64,000 bases of DNA from Cryobacterium tagatosivorans (GCF_004402215.1 NZ_SOEZ01000078.1:1-64000), one strand, 5' to 3'; positions 28,044-36,473 are shown, counted from the first letter of the stretch. The notes: generated from the letters alone by a model not told the origin. Translations and numbers: made by a program.

Positions 28044-29591
28044 TCAGGTGGCGCTTGCGTCCACGGCGGGCGGAGCAAGGGGCCTGGAGTGGCGCGAAAT
28101 CAGCGGCAGCGGTTTCCAGTCCTGCTGCCGGGCGGTGATGTCCAGCCGCTGGATGAGGCTGGGCTGGGTCTCCGTCATCTCGATGGCGCACTCGAGATAA
28201 CCCGAGCGGCCCGGGATCGTCCACGCGACCTGCGCCGCCGACACCGACCAGGCCAGGCGCTCCGCGAGCGGCGGCACAGCGGCCTCGAGGCCACCGACGG
28301 CGGCGACGGCTGCCTGCAACCGGGAGAAGCGCACGTCCTCGGGCACATCGCTCAGCAGGTTGCCGCTGAAGAGGCGCTCCGCGTCGACCACGTTGCCCGA
28401 ACCTCGGATCGCGGTCTCGAGTTCCTCGGCCGCGGAGAATGTCGCCGGCCACAGCGGGATCGTCTTCGCGGGTACGGCCCGGTCCTCGAGCACGATACGC
28501 AGCAGCCTGGCCGACCAGATCGCGATGTCGTCGAGACTGTTCGTGTTGCCGAAGAGGGCAACGCCGAGGCCCGAGGACAGGTGCCACCGCATGTGGGTTG
28601 AGAAGCCGGGCAGGCCGCCCGAGTGCTGGGCAAAGGAGCCGAACCGCTCGTCGTGTTCGACGATGAGTGCGAGACCGTAGCCGACATTCTCGATCTCCGG
28701 AATCAGCGTCCGGTCGAGGTCGTGCTTCGGCGTGAAGATGCGTTGCATCAGTCGGCGTGACGCCCGGGACAGGATGGCGTCATCCGTGTTGGCGGGGTCG
28801 AAGGCGCTCGAGAGCCAGCCGCTCCAGCGCGCGATATCCGGCAGCGTGCTGAACAGGCTGCCGGCGGCACCCATGGCGCCCGTCTCGGTGAACGGCCGCC
28901 GGAACCAGGATTCGCCGCCATCGAAGGATTCGAAGCCATAGGCGATTCCGCCGCCCCCTTCGCCGGCGTCGTCGTAGTCGCCCAGGTCGAAGCGGCTGCG
29001 CGTCAGCCCGAGCGGTTCGAGCAGCGTGGCGGTGGCGAACTTGTCAAAGGGCATCCCGGAGACTGCTTCGACCACCAGCCCGAGCACCGCGAAGCCGATG
29101 TTCGCGTACTGGTATCCGCTGTCGGGGAAGTCCGAGAAGTTGAGTCCGGCCGCGAGCGTCTCACGCAGGCCCTCGCGCGTGATCGACAGGTTGAAGTCGG
29201 CCCACCCGTTGTCCTCCGGCAGGCCGGACGAATTGGTCATCAGCATCCGCAGGGTGATCGGGACCCTGGCACCGCTGTCGTCGACGAAGTCGGGGAATTC
29301 CGGCACAGTGGCGGAGACCGGGTCTTCAAGCGAGAGCAGCCCGCGGTCGCGGAGGATCAGCACTGTGGCGATCAGGAAGCTCTTGGTCATCGAGCAGATG
29401 CGATAGATCGTGTCGACCTCAGGGCGGCGCCCGTCGCGCTGGAAATCGCCGAGGCCGTGGTGGAAGAGGATTCCCGAACGGTCGTAGATCGCGTAGTTCA
29501 GGGACGGGGCCACGACCCCCTGGTCGTCGAACCAGTGGGTGAGCCGGTCGATCACATCAGCGGACAACTCAATCTGCGCAGTCATGGACAT
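28044..29591 (-). CDS. Serine hydrolase, class C beta-lactamase / D-aminopeptidase family
   Basis: 515 aa from ATG 29591 (a second ATG is at 29585; both have GAGAGGG nearby). The catalytic motifs are SMTK (about residue 66), YAN (~168) and HSGG (~340). There is no signal peptide, so it is probably cytoplasmic, unlike true beta-lactamases. A C-terminal domain of about 130 residues follows the hydrolase fold. It lies upstream of the DadA-like gene on the same strand with a 110-base gap. Family members include D-aminopeptidases and esterases. Confidence 0.82.
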   Translation of the reverse strand: MSMTAQIELSADVIDRLTHWFDDQGVVAPSLNYAIYDRSGILFHHGLGDFQRDGRRPEVDTIYRICSMTKSFLIATVLILRDRGLLSLEDPVSATVPEFPDFVDDSGARVPITLRMLMTNSSGLPEDNGWADFNLSITREGLRETLAAGLNFSDFPDSGYQYANIGFAVLGLVVEAVSGMPFDKFATATLLEPLGLTRSRFDLGDYDDAGEGGGGIAYGFESFDGGESWFRRPFTETGAMGAAGSLFSTLPDIARWSGWLSSAFDPANTDDAILSRASRRLMQRIFTPKHDLDRTLIPEIENVGYGLALIVEHDERFGSFAQHSGGLPGFSTHMRWHLSSGLGVALFGNTNSLDDIAIWSARLLRIVLEDRAVPAKTIPLWPATFSAAEELETAIRGSGNVVDAERLFSGNLLSDVPEDVRFSRLQAAVAAVGGLEAAVPPLAERLAWSVSAAQVAWTIPGRSGYLECAIEMTETQPSLIQRLDITARQQDWKPLPLISRHSRPLAPPAVDASAT

Positions 29592-29722
29592 GCCCTCTCT
29601 CCGGCTTTTGCCAACCAAATGGCTTACTGTCCACGGTACGGATGCGCGCGGCGATGGCTCTAGTCCGGACGGGCAATGTGCGACCCGATCTCCTGTGCGA
29701 TTCTCCAAGCGAGGGGGAGTCC

Positions 29723-30685
29723 TCAGTCGCCGCGCGCGGCGAGCTCGGCCTCCAACCGCTCGACGTCGTCCCGGCGACACAGCTCGGTGCCCGGCGTCAT
29801 CGTGGTGGCCGTTCCGGCGGCGACGGCGGCGCGGAAGGCCTCCTCGGGGTCACGGCCCTGCGCGACCCGCAGCACGAAAGCGCCGACGAAGCTGTCCCCG
29901 GCCCCTACCGTGCTTCGCACATGCACACGCGGCACGGGGAGGCGGATGATCCCGGTCCGGGAGGCGAGCACGGCTCCCGCCGCGCCCAGCGAGAGGGCGA
30001 CGAATTCGGCCGCTCCCTGGGCGACGAGGGCGGATGCCGCAGCGACCTGGCTCTGCTCGGTGTCGAGCTCCGCGCCGACATGCTCCGCCAGCTCCCGCCG
30101 GCTCGGTTTGACCAGGAAGACCCCCTCAGCGAGCGCTTCGGCGAGGGCCGGTCCGGAGGCATCCACCAGGCAGCGCGCATCGCGGGCGCGCGTCAGGCGG
30201 GCGACTCGCGCGTAGAAGTCAGACGGAACCCCCGGCGGCAGGCTGCCGCTGGCGACCACGTAGCCACCGACCGGGATGGACTGCTCGACGGCGGCCAGGC
30301 AGGCGCGCCACTCGGCCTCGCTCAGCTCGGGGCCCTGCAGCACGAACCGGTACTGCTTCTCCGTCGACGTCTCATCGACGGTGAAGCTCTCGCGTGTGCT
30401 CCCGGCGATCGGCACCGCCACGGCCGGCAGGCGTTCGGCTTCGATCAGCTGTCGATACGCGTCCCCGGAGGGACCGCCGACGGCATAGACAGCGAGGGCC
30501 TGCCCGCCGAGTCGCTGCACCACGCGTGCCACGTTGACCCCGCCGCCGCCCGGGCCCCGGCGGGTCGGTCCGCAGCGCAGCTTCCGATCCGTGGTCACCC
30601 GGTCGATTGAGCTGCTGATGTCGAGGGCCGGATTCACCGTGACCGTGAGAATCGGCCTCATCGAGGTCGGCCTGGATGCGTCCAT
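29723..30685 (-). CDS. PfkB-family sugar kinase (1-phosphofructokinase/tagatose-6-phosphate kinase group)
   Basis: 320 aa from ATG 30685. TVTVNPALDISSSIDRV near the start and GPGGGGVNVARVVQRLGG (substrate site) are hallmarks of the FruK/LacC branch. The anion hole and catalytic base are in STVGAGDSFVGAFV (Asp ~250). It phosphorylates a sugar phosphate with ATP in the cytoplasm. No PTS genes are adjacent, so it may act in a minor 6-phosphofructokinase role. A later ATG (30661) is possible. Confidence 0.86.
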   Translation of the reverse strand: MDASRPTSMRPILTVTVNPALDISSSIDRVTTDRKLRCGPTRRGPGGGGVNVARVVQRLGGQALAVYAVGGPSGDAYRQLIEAERLPAVAVPIAGSTRESFTVDETSTEKQYRFVLQGPELSEAEWRACLAAVEQSIPVGGYVVASGSLPPGVPSDFYARVARLTRARDARCLVDASGPALAEALAEGVFLVKPSRRELAEHVGAELDTEQSQVAAASALVAQGAAEFVALSLGAAGAVLASRTGIIRLPVPRVHVRSTVGAGDSFVGAFVLRVAQGRDPEEAFRAAVAAGTATTMTPGTELCRRDDVERLEAELAARGD

Positions 30686-30848
30686 GGCCCCCAGACTAGG
30701 AGCTTTCCGGTCTGGCGAATACGCCCCGGAAGGCCCGTCGGGCGCGCGAGGAAACCTCACCTTGCGTGATCGTGCCGCAGGCGTCAAGCCCCTTGATGGC
30801 CCAATCGGCATCTTGTGTACTTGAATTCACCAACAAACCGGAGGCGTC

Positions 30849-31097
30849 ATGAACAACGCAGTTGCAGACAACGGATCCTCGCTTGAAATCCTCGAGCTCT
30901 CTTCCACCGAGTGGCGAGTGAGCACTCATGGTGTCGCACAGGGGAATCCACTGGCGATTCTCGGATTCATCCGACAGGTTGGCGCCTTCTTCGAGGTGAT
31001 GAGCCTGGACCGCTGGCGAGAACGGACCTACTTCTCCTCGTTCGCCCGCGCGGCAGAGACCCTTGCCGTCGGCGCTCGCAACCCGGTCATGGTCTAG
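30849..31097 (+). CDS. Small hypothetical protein, 82 aa
   Basis: I do not recognise a family. The start has CCGGAGG seven bases upstream, and the gene ends before a perfect terminator, so it is a well-delimited single gene. It is soluble, with a central GFIRQVGAFFEVMSLDRW segment and a C-terminal FARAAETLAVGARNPVMV. A plausible promoter is TTGATG-17-TGTACT (30793-30821). GC content is lower than in neighbours at the 5' end. Confidence 0.72.
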   Translation: MNNAVADNGSSLEILELSSTEWRVSTHGVAQGNPLAILGFIRQVGAFFEVMSLDRWRERTYFSSFARAAETLAVGARNPVMV

Positions 31098-31117
31098 CCC
31101 GCATCGCATCCGCGAAG

Positions 31118-31143
31118 TCGCTCCCGAGAAGGCTCGGGAGCGA
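31118..31143 (+). terminator. Rho-independent-like terminator
   Basis: A perfect 11-bp stem (TCGCTCCCGAG and its complement) with loop AAGG, followed by TTTCTCG. It lies 21 bases after the 82-aa ORF. Confidence 0.85.
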
Positions 31144-31214
31144 TTTCTCGTGCCCAGTGCGGGTGGGCCAATTCACAGGATCTTCGGGGAATGAAACGCC
31201 GGCCTCCACGTTAA

Positions 31215-31235
31215 CTTGAGTCAAGGCAACTCAAG
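31215..31235 (+). promoter_or_regulatory. HAIR element, HspR operator
   Basis: CTTGAGT-7-ACTCAAG is an exact match to the HspR-associated inverted repeat described in actinobacteria. It lies 21 bases before the ATG of the Clp ATPase gene. It predicts repression by HspR and induction by heat shock. Confidence 0.92.
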
Positions 31236-31256
31236 TTTCAAGTCCCAGGAGGTCAG

Positions 31257-33809
31257 ATGCCCATATTCTTCGGTCCGGCAGGTTCCGGCGAGGGTTCGTT
31301 CGACGAATTCCTCGCCCGCTACCTCCAGGGTCAGCGCGCGGCCCAGTCCGGGCGCCCGATCGACATCACCCGGCTGCTCAGCCGCCGCACGCACGAGGTG
31401 CTCGCCCACGCCGCCCGATTCGCGGTTGAGCTCGGCCATGCCGACGTCGACGCGCTCCACATCCTCAGGGTGATGGCCGAGCAGGCACCTGCCTCCGACG
31501 CCATCAGGCACACCGGCACCGACCCCGCCGCTGTCGCGAAGGCAGCGGAGCAGCGACTGCCTGAGAAGTCGGCCCAACTGCTTTCGGCCGCGCCGTCACT
31601 CACCCTTTCGGCGCAGCGCGCCCTGCTCGACGCCTACCAGGTCGCACGGGCCTTCGGCTCGACCTACATCGACCCCGAGCACCTGTTCTACGCCTTTGTC
31701 GTCAATCAGGATGCGCCCGCCGGGCAACTCCTGGCCGCGGCCGGAGTGACGCCGGAATCGCTGCAGGCGGGCGTGGGGGAGGAGCAGGGGGCTGCGCCTG
31801 TCCCGAGCCGGCCGGAATCAGCCGACCCCTCCGGGACGCCCATGCTCGACACCTACGGCACCGATCTGACCGCACTGGCTCGCGAAGGCGGACTGGACCC
31901 GGTGATCGGCCGGTCGGACGAGATCGAGCAGACGATCGAGATCCTCTCGCGGCGTACCAAGAACAACCCGGTGCTGATCGGCGAGGCCGGCGTGGGCAAG
32001 ACTGCCATCGTCGACGGGCTCGCGCAGGCGATCGTCGACGGCAACGTTCCCGAGCAGCTGCGCGGCAAGCGCGTGATCGCGCTCGACCTGCCCGCTCTGG
32101 TCGCCGGCACCCGGTACCGTGGCGACTTCGAGGAACGCCTGACCACCCTGATGGACGAGATCAGTGCGCGCACCGACGAGCTCATCGTGTTCATCGACGA
32201 GCTGCACACCGTCATCGGCAGCGGCGGCGCCGAGGGCGGAATGGACGCCGGCAACATCCTGAAGCCGCGCCTTGCCAGGGGGGAACTGCACGTCGTAGGT
32301 GCGACCACGCTCAAGGAATACCGAAAGGTCGAGAAGGACCCGGCGCTGGAACGCCGCTTCCAGCCGGTGCGGGTGGGGGAGCCGAGCATCGAGGATGCCG
32401 TGCGGATCCTCGCCGGGCTGCAGGGGCGGTACGAGGAACACCACGGCGTCGAGTACACGGACGAGGCGCTCCGAGCCGCCGTCGAGATGTCGGCCCGCTA
32501 CGTGACCGACCGCTTCCTGCCCGACAAGGCCATCGACCTCATCGACCAGGCCGGCGCCCGGCTGCGCCTGAGGCTCGGCGTGAGGCCGGACCTGGCGGCG
32601 CTTCGCGCGCAGCTTGCCTCGCTCGAGGGCGCGAAGACCGCGGCGGTCGCGGCGGAGCAGTATGAGGAGGCCTCGCGGCTGCGGGACGAGGTCGAGGCCG
32701 TGCAGCAGAAGATCGCCTCGGCGGATTCTCTTCCTGACCCGGCCGCGCCCGCGGTGGTCGACGAGGCGGAGATTGCGGAGATCATCGCCAGGGCCACCGG
32801 GATCCCCGCCAGCCGGCTCACCTCCGGCGACCGCGAACGCCTGGGCCGACTCGAAGGCGACCTGCACGAGCGGGTCATCGGGCAGGATGACGCCGTGACG
32901 GTGATCGCCAGGGCTGTGCGGCGCAACCGCACCGGCATGGGCGACCAGCGCCGGCCGGTCGGCAGCTTCCTGTTCCTCGGGCCGACGGGTGTCGGCAAGA
33001 CCGAGCTCGCCAAGGCACTCGCCGAATCGTTGTTCGGCGACGAGCAGGCGATGCTGCGCTTCGATATGAGCGAGTTCGGCGAACGGCACACCGTCAGCAG
33101 GCTCGTCGGCGCCCCTCCCGGCTACGTCGGGTACGACGAGGCCGGGCAGCTCACCGAACGCGTGCGGCGGAACCCGTACTCGGTCGTGCTGCTCGATGAG
33201 ATCGAGAAGGCGCACCCCGACGTGTTCAACCTGCTGCTGCAGGTGCTCGACGACGGGCGCCTGACCGACGGGCAGGGCCGCACCGTCGACTTCCGCAACA
33301 CGGTCATCATCATGACCTCGAACATCGGCTCTGAGTTCCTGGCAAGCCGTAGCGGCGCGCTGGGCTTCACCGCCGATCACGACGGATCCGGGAACGGCTT
33401 CGGGTCCGACAAGGCGCTGCGCGACCGGGTCATGGGCAAGCTCCGCGAGGCCATGCGTCCGGAGTTCCTCAACCGGATCGATGAGGTCGTGCTGTTCCAG
33501 AAGCTCGACCGGGCGCAGCTGCGCCGGATCGTGCGGCTGATGCTGGCCCAGACCGAGGCACGCCTGCGGTCCCAGGACATCGGACTCATGGTGAGCGACG
33601 AGGCGGTCGACTGGATCGCCGACCGCGGCTACGAACCCGAATACGGGGCGAGGCCGCTGCGCCGGGTGATCCAGCGGGAGCTGGATGATCGGATCGCCGA
33701 TCTCCTCGTCGATTCCGAGCTGACCGGCGGCGGGCAGGTCACCGTGTCCGTCGACGGCGAAGCACTGAGCATCGACGCCCGCACGGAACGGATGCCCCTG
33801 GCGGCGTAG
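31257..33809 (+). CDS. ClpC/ClpB-type AAA+ unfoldase under HspR control
   Basis: 850 aa. Clp N repeats span ~35-165; AAA1 has Walker A GEAGVGKT (~242) and [14 protein letters not shown]; the middle region is short, with a UVR-like [15 protein letters not shown] (~460); AAA2 has GPTGVGKT (~577). An LGF motif (SGALGF, ~700) resembles the ClpP-binding loop. The long ClpB coiled-coil propeller is missing, so this is ClpC-like and may feed ClpP, although the HAIR operator is usual for clpB. The start has CAGGAGG six bases upstream. It acts in protein quality control in the cytoplasm. Confidence 0.9.
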   Translation: MPIFFGPAGSGEGSFDEFLARYLQGQRAAQSGRPIDITRLLSRRTHEVLAHAARFAVELGHADVDALHILRVMAEQAPASDAIRHTGTDPAAVAKAAEQRLPEKSAQLLSAAPSLTLSAQRALLDAYQVARAFGSTYIDPEHLFYAFVVNQDAPAGQLLAAAGVTPESLQAGVGEEQGAAPVPSRPESADPSGTPMLDTYGTDLTALAREGGLDPVIGRSDEIEQTIEILSRRTKNNPVLIGEAGVGKTAIVDGLAQAIVDGNVPEQLRGKRVIALDLPALVAGTRYRGDFEERLTTLMDEISARTDELIVFIDELHTVIGSGGAEGGMDAGNILKPRLARGELHVVGATTLKEYRKVEKDPALERRFQPVRVGEPSIEDAVRILAGLQGRYEEHHGVEYTDEALRAAVEMSARYVTDRFLPDKAIDLIDQAGARLRLRLGVRPDLAALRAQLASLEGAKTAAVAAEQYEEASRLRDEVEAVQQKIASADSLPDPAAPAVVDEAEIAEIIARATGIPASRLTSGDRERLGRLEGDLHERVIGQDDAVTVIARAVRRNRTGMGDQRRPVGSFLFLGPTGVGKTELAKALAESLFGDEQAMLRFDMSEFGERHTVSRLVGAPPGYVGYDEAGQLTERVRRNPYSVVLLDEIEKAHPDVFNLLLQVLDDGRLTDGQGRTVDFRNTVIIMTSNIGSEFLASRSGALGFTADHDGSGNGFGSDKALRDRVMGKLREAMRPEFLNRIDEVVLFQKLDRAQLRRIVRLMLAQTEARLRSQDIGLMVSDEAVDWIADRGYEPEYGARPLRRVIQRELDDRIADLLVDSELTGGGQVTVSVDGEALSIDARTERMPLAA

Positions 33810-33826
33810 GCCGCGAGGAAAAACGA

Positions 33827-33865
33827 AAAGCCGGGAACCTGCCTTGAAGGCAAGTTCCCGGCTTT
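33827..33865. terminator. Stem-loop after the Clp gene
   Basis: A 17-bp stem with one mismatch (AAAGCCGGGAAC arm) and a short TTGAA loop, with AAAA before and TTT after. This allows termination in both directions between the Clp gene and the convergent small Cys-rich gene. Confidence 0.85.
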
Positions 33866-33898
33866 GCGCTGTCCTCGACCGCTTGGGCGGTCGGAGAT

Positions 33899-34066
33899 TC
33901 AGCGGGAGAAGAGCCGGGTGAAGAAGTTGCCGGCGGGGGCTGGGTCGTTTTCGTGGCCGCGGCACTTCTGGGCGCTCGGCACGCCTCGCATGACCTGGTC
34001 GACATGCTGACCGCAGCCTGCCCACGTCGTCTTCCCACACTTCTTACACGTCACTGCTCGGCACAT
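33899..34066 (-). CDS. Small Cys-rich protein A, TWAGCG family, 55 aa
   Basis: MCRAVTCKKCGKTTWAGCGQ begins the product. Five Cys and two His residues (C2, C7, C10, C18, GQHV, C-R-G-H) suggest a zinc- or copper-binding ribbon. A basic/aromatic tail FFTRLFSR follows. It is paralogous to the 38-aa ORF at 35854: both share MCx3-4CxxC, TWAGCG, HVxxVM, VPxAQ and a C-terminal Cys pair or CRGH. An AAGGGA ribosome site precedes the ATG, and a palindrome-promoter lies 33 bases upstream. Small proteins of this type are widespread in actinobacteria without a known job. Metal or sulfur handling is my inference from the operator type. Confidence 0.85.
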   Translation of the reverse strand: MCRAVTCKKCGKTTWAGCGQHVDQVMRGVPSAQKCRGHENDPAPAGNFFTRLFSR

Positions 34067-34098
34067 TGGTGTTCCCTTTCGTCAAGCTGTCTCGGCCG

Positions 34099-34117
34099 AC
34101 TATACCCCATGGGGTAT
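34099..34117 (-). promoter_or_regulatory. CsoR/CstR-like palindrome overlapping a TATAGT -10 element (copy 1)
   Basis: The perfect 16-bp palindrome ATACCCCATGGGGTAT (34102-34117), read on the minus strand, runs straight into TATAGT. The same design occurs at 35801-35819. C-tract/G-tract palindromes of this kind are recognised by the CsoR/RcnR/CstR family of metal or persulfide sensors. The family assignment is by resemblance. Confidence 0.75.
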
Positions 34118-34139
34118 CGAGATTGCTGCGGAGGGGAGA

Positions 34140-34739
34140 TCAGCAGCCAGAGTTGGTCTGGGCCTGGTCGAGCTGGAGCACGGCAACGATGTTCTTCACG
34201 GTGGCGGAATTCGGATCGTAGCCGACGGGTCGGTAGCAGCTGACGAGCACCAGGCGGTTCGGGATCGCATCCGTCAACTCGTCGTTGTGCTTGTATTCGG
34301 CCTTGTCCAGCGTCAGTGTCTTCTGCGTGACGTAACAGAGGGTGCCGTTGGCGGTGTCGATGCCCGCAACGTCACCGGCCTTCATTACCCTGATGCCGTT
34401 GAAGACGGCTTCGTCGACCCAGGAGTGCCCGTACAGGTAGACCGTGTTGATCGAGTCCGTTCCCGCGGTCCCACCCTGGATCGTCGTGTCCCACGAGATG
34501 GTCGACAGCTCGGGCGGATCGAAGCCCCCGCGGGCGTTGATCATCTGCTGGGAGTACTCCGACACGGCGCCGTCCACTCCGATGACGGGGACGCGGAGGC
34601 GCAGGGGAGCCGACGCGGCGATGACGAGGTCGGCGGCGGGGCCGGGCGTTGCCGCGGTGGGCGACGCCGAGGGGGCCGCCGCGAGTGGGGTCCGGCGGAC
34701 GGGGGCGGGAGTTCCGGCGCCCGTGTCCGCCAGGGTCAA
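34140..34739 (-). CDS. Class E/F-type sortase
   Basis: The catalytic residues are His in VYLYGHSW, Cys in LVLVSCYRP and the following Arg. The body is 199 aa from TTG 34739. A hydrophobic N-terminal anchor (ALLVGTAALLSAV, then VGWLGLTLADTG) is encoded in frame upstream at 34740-34796, but no ATG, GTG or TTG precedes it. CTG 34793 or CTG 34817 are the only candidates. The anchor region overlaps the end of the substrate gene, so coupled translation is likely. The enzyme would sit in the membrane and attach LAXTG proteins to the cell wall; its partner is the next gene upstream. Confidence 0.85.
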   Translation of the reverse strand: MTLADTGAGTPAPVRRTPLAAAPSASPTAATPGPAADLVIAASAPLRLRVPVIGVDGAVSEYSQQMINARGGFDPPELSTISWDTTIQGGTAGTDSINTVYLYGHSWVDEAVFNGIRVMKAGDVAGIDTANGTLCYVTQKTLTLDKAEYKHNDELTDAIPNRLVLVSCYRPVGYDPNSATVKNIVAVLQLDQAQTNSGC

Positions 34740-34800
34740 ACCAAGCCAGCCGACGGCTACCGCAGAGAGCAGGGCAGCCGTGCCGACGAGCAGGGCTTTT

Positions 34801-35721
34801 CTAGCGACGGGCGCCAGCCTTGCGGGTTGCGAACGCCGCGGTGAGCAGGCCGCCGGCGAGCAGCATGAGGACGCCCGCGCCGAGGAACATCGTTCCGTCG
34901 TCGCCGGTGCCGGCCAGGCCGAAGCCGTCCGTCTTCGAGTCGTGCAGCACGTTTTTCACCGGGGCGGTCGTCCCGGGGGTATTCGCCACGGGCGTCGTGC
35001 CGGCGGTGAGGAAGTTGTTCGTCAGCGTCGCGTCGCAGGTGACGCTGGCGCCGCCGCCGTTGGCGGAGTTGTTGCACTGGTTGATCGTGACCGGGAGCAG
35101 CGCACTCTGGGTGGACGGGTGCACGGTGCAGATGACACCAGTTGCGCCGCCGCCGCCGATTGCGGAATCGTTGCACTGCGTGATGGTTGCGCCGGAGGTT
35201 GCGGCCGGGAACGGGTCGCAGATCAGAGCCGTGCCGCCGCCGGTTGCGGATCCAACACACTGGTCCACCGTTGCGCCGGTCGGCGCCTTGTCCTTATCGG
35301 CCGCACCGGTGATGTTGTTCACCACGGTCACTGTGCAGTCCAGGTTGCCGCCGCCGCCGTTCAGGGCGTAGTTGCACTGGCTGACCTTGCTCGTGAGCGT
35401 GTTGAAGGACTCGGTCGACGGAGTGCCGCAGGTGGATGCCCCGTTGGCCCCTTCACAGACCGTGGTTGTGACGGTGGAGCTCTCCACCCCGGTGGTCAGG
35501 TTCAGCGTGTTCTGCACGGTCACATCGCAGATGAGTTCCAGGCCCGGGGTGTTGTTGACGCTGTCGCACTGGGCGAAGTCCTGCGCGGACGCGCTGTCGG
35601 AAGGGGCCAGGGTAAGGCCCACGGCCGCGATCGCTAGCGCCGCGACCAGAACAGTGGCCCTCATCAGCGAGGACTTGAAGAGGGTGCTTGCGGGCACAGG
35701 GGTTGACGAAGCTGTGAGCAC
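34801..35721 (-). CDS. LAXTG-anchored wall protein with Cys-Gly repeats
   Basis: 306 aa. It has a signal peptide (hydrophobic ~20-45, cut after ASAQ). About five repeats of 25-45 residues follow, with a pattern QC-x5-6-GGG-x3-5-C (for example QCNNSANGGGASVTCD). A Thr/Pro linker, the sorting signal LAGTG (~268), a hydrophobic helix and a basic tail RKAGARR close the protein. Each repeat carries two Cys, suggesting one disulfide per repeat outside the cell. The sortase gene overlaps downstream. The GTG start has TAGGAG four bases upstream; ATG at codon 20 is an alternative. Function unknown; a structural or adhesive role is inferred. Confidence 0.85.
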   Translation of the reverse strand: MLTASSTPVPASTLFKSSLMRATVLVAALAIAAVGLTLAPSDSASAQDFAQCDSVNNTPGLELICDVTVQNTLNLTTGVESSTVTTTVCEGANGASTCGTPSTESFNTLTSKVSQCNYALNGGGGNLDCTVTVVNNITGAADKDKAPTGATVDQCVGSATGGGTALICDPFPAATSGATITQCNDSAIGGGGATGVICTVHPSTQSALLPVTINQCNNSANGGGASVTCDATLTNNFLTAGTTPVANTPGTTAPVKNVLHDSKTDGFGLAGTGDDGTMFLGAGVLMLLAGGLLTAAFATRKAGARR

Positions 35722-35800
35722 AGGACTCCTAAGGTAGGCCTCGACGCTAACACGCGGACCGCCCTCGGAGGACCAGGCAGGCCGTCACGCTGGCTATTTG

Positions 35801-35819
35801 ATACCCCTGGGGGTATAGT
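35801..35819 (+). promoter_or_regulatory. CsoR/CstR-like palindrome overlapping a TATAGT -10 element (copy 2)
   Basis: ATACCCC-TG-GGGGTAT (35801-35816) is a perfect 7+2+7 inverted repeat, and its right end forms TATAGT (35814-35819). The ATG of small protein B is 35 bases downstream. It also lies 80 bases upstream of the divergent LAXTG gene, which may share its control. Confidence 0.75.
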
Positions 35820-35853
35820 TGTCCTTACCGTTAGACCACTGAAGGAGAAACCC

Positions 35854-35970
35854 ATGTGCAGTCCCGTCCGTTGTAATGTTTGTGCGAAAATCACCTGGGC
35901 CGGATGCGGCGAGCACGTCGCCAGCGTCATGGCTGACGTCCCGCCCGCCCAGCGCTGCACCTGCAACTAA
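35854..35970 (+). CDS. Small Cys-rich protein B, TWAGCG family, 38 aa
   Basis: MCSPVRCNVCAKITWAGCGE begins the product, which ends QRCTCN. Six Cys residues are present (C2, C7, C10, C18, C34, C36) plus His in EHV. It matches protein A (33899-34066) along its whole length but lacks that protein's C-terminal tail. GAAGGAG lies eight bases before the ATG. A 126-aa gene starts 12 bases after its stop and is probably co-transcribed. The Cys spacing suits a small metal-binding or thiol-reactive fold; no function is established. Confidence 0.87.
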   Translation: MCSPVRCNVCAKITWAGCGEHVASVMADVPPAQRCTCN

Positions 35971-35981
35971 GCAGCAAGGGG

Positions 35982-36362
35982 ATGCTCAGCGCATCCATCC
36001 GCGCCCGCGAAAGCGAGGCGCTCCAGCGACTGGCCGCCACCACCGGCGGCCAGTCGCTTTGCTCTGTCTCGAGGGGTGCGCCGGTCCCCGCCGCGAAGTA
36101 CTACGAGGGCATGGCGGCGGCCCTGGCCGAGGTGCGACGGGCCATCCGTCGCCTGTCCCTCCTTCCGGATGACGACGCCGGCAGCCGGCTGGTCCTCGGC
36201 GACATCCGTGCGCGCTGGGCGGCGGAGGCCGGCGCGCCTGGCCGCACCGGCCCCGGCTGGGCCGGCTACCTCGCCGGCGGGCTTGAGGCCCTGGATCAGC
36301 TGGCCGCTGACCATGCCGGTGATGCCGAACGCCCGGGTACTGGCGCCGATCCCTCGGACTAG
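35982..36362 (+). CDS. Hypothetical protein following small Cys protein B, 126 aa
   Basis: I do not recognise a named domain. The first third is poorly ordered. The rest contains AAKYYEGMAAALAEVRRAIRR and a Trp/Gly segment GWAGYLAGGLEALDQLA, suggesting a helical soluble protein. The ATG is directly after AAGGGG, which is too close for a normal ribosome site, so coupling to the upstream small gene or a slightly different start is possible. The frame has normal codon use and ends before a strong terminator. Confidence 0.65.
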   Translation: MLSASIRARESEALQRLAATTGGQSLCSVSRGAPVPAAKYYEGMAAALAEVRRAIRRLSLLPDDDAGSRLVLGDIRARWAAEAGAPGRTGPGWAGYLAGGLEALDQLAADHAGDAERPGTGADPSD

Positions 36363-36406
36363 ACCCAACGACCGGCTGGACCCACGGACCGGGGATTCAG
36401 CCCACG

Positions 36407-36441
36407 CCAGAAGGGGCGCCCACTGTGGGTGCCCCTTCTGG
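36407..36441. terminator. Bidirectional stem-loop terminator
   Basis: A stem of about 15 bp (CCAGAAGGGGC arm, one G-T pair) with an ACTGT-containing loop. It lies between the convergent 126-aa ORF and the DUF2202 gene. Confidence 0.82.
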
Positions 36442-36473
36442 TCTCGGCGCTCCCGATCGGGAGCGACGCTGTG

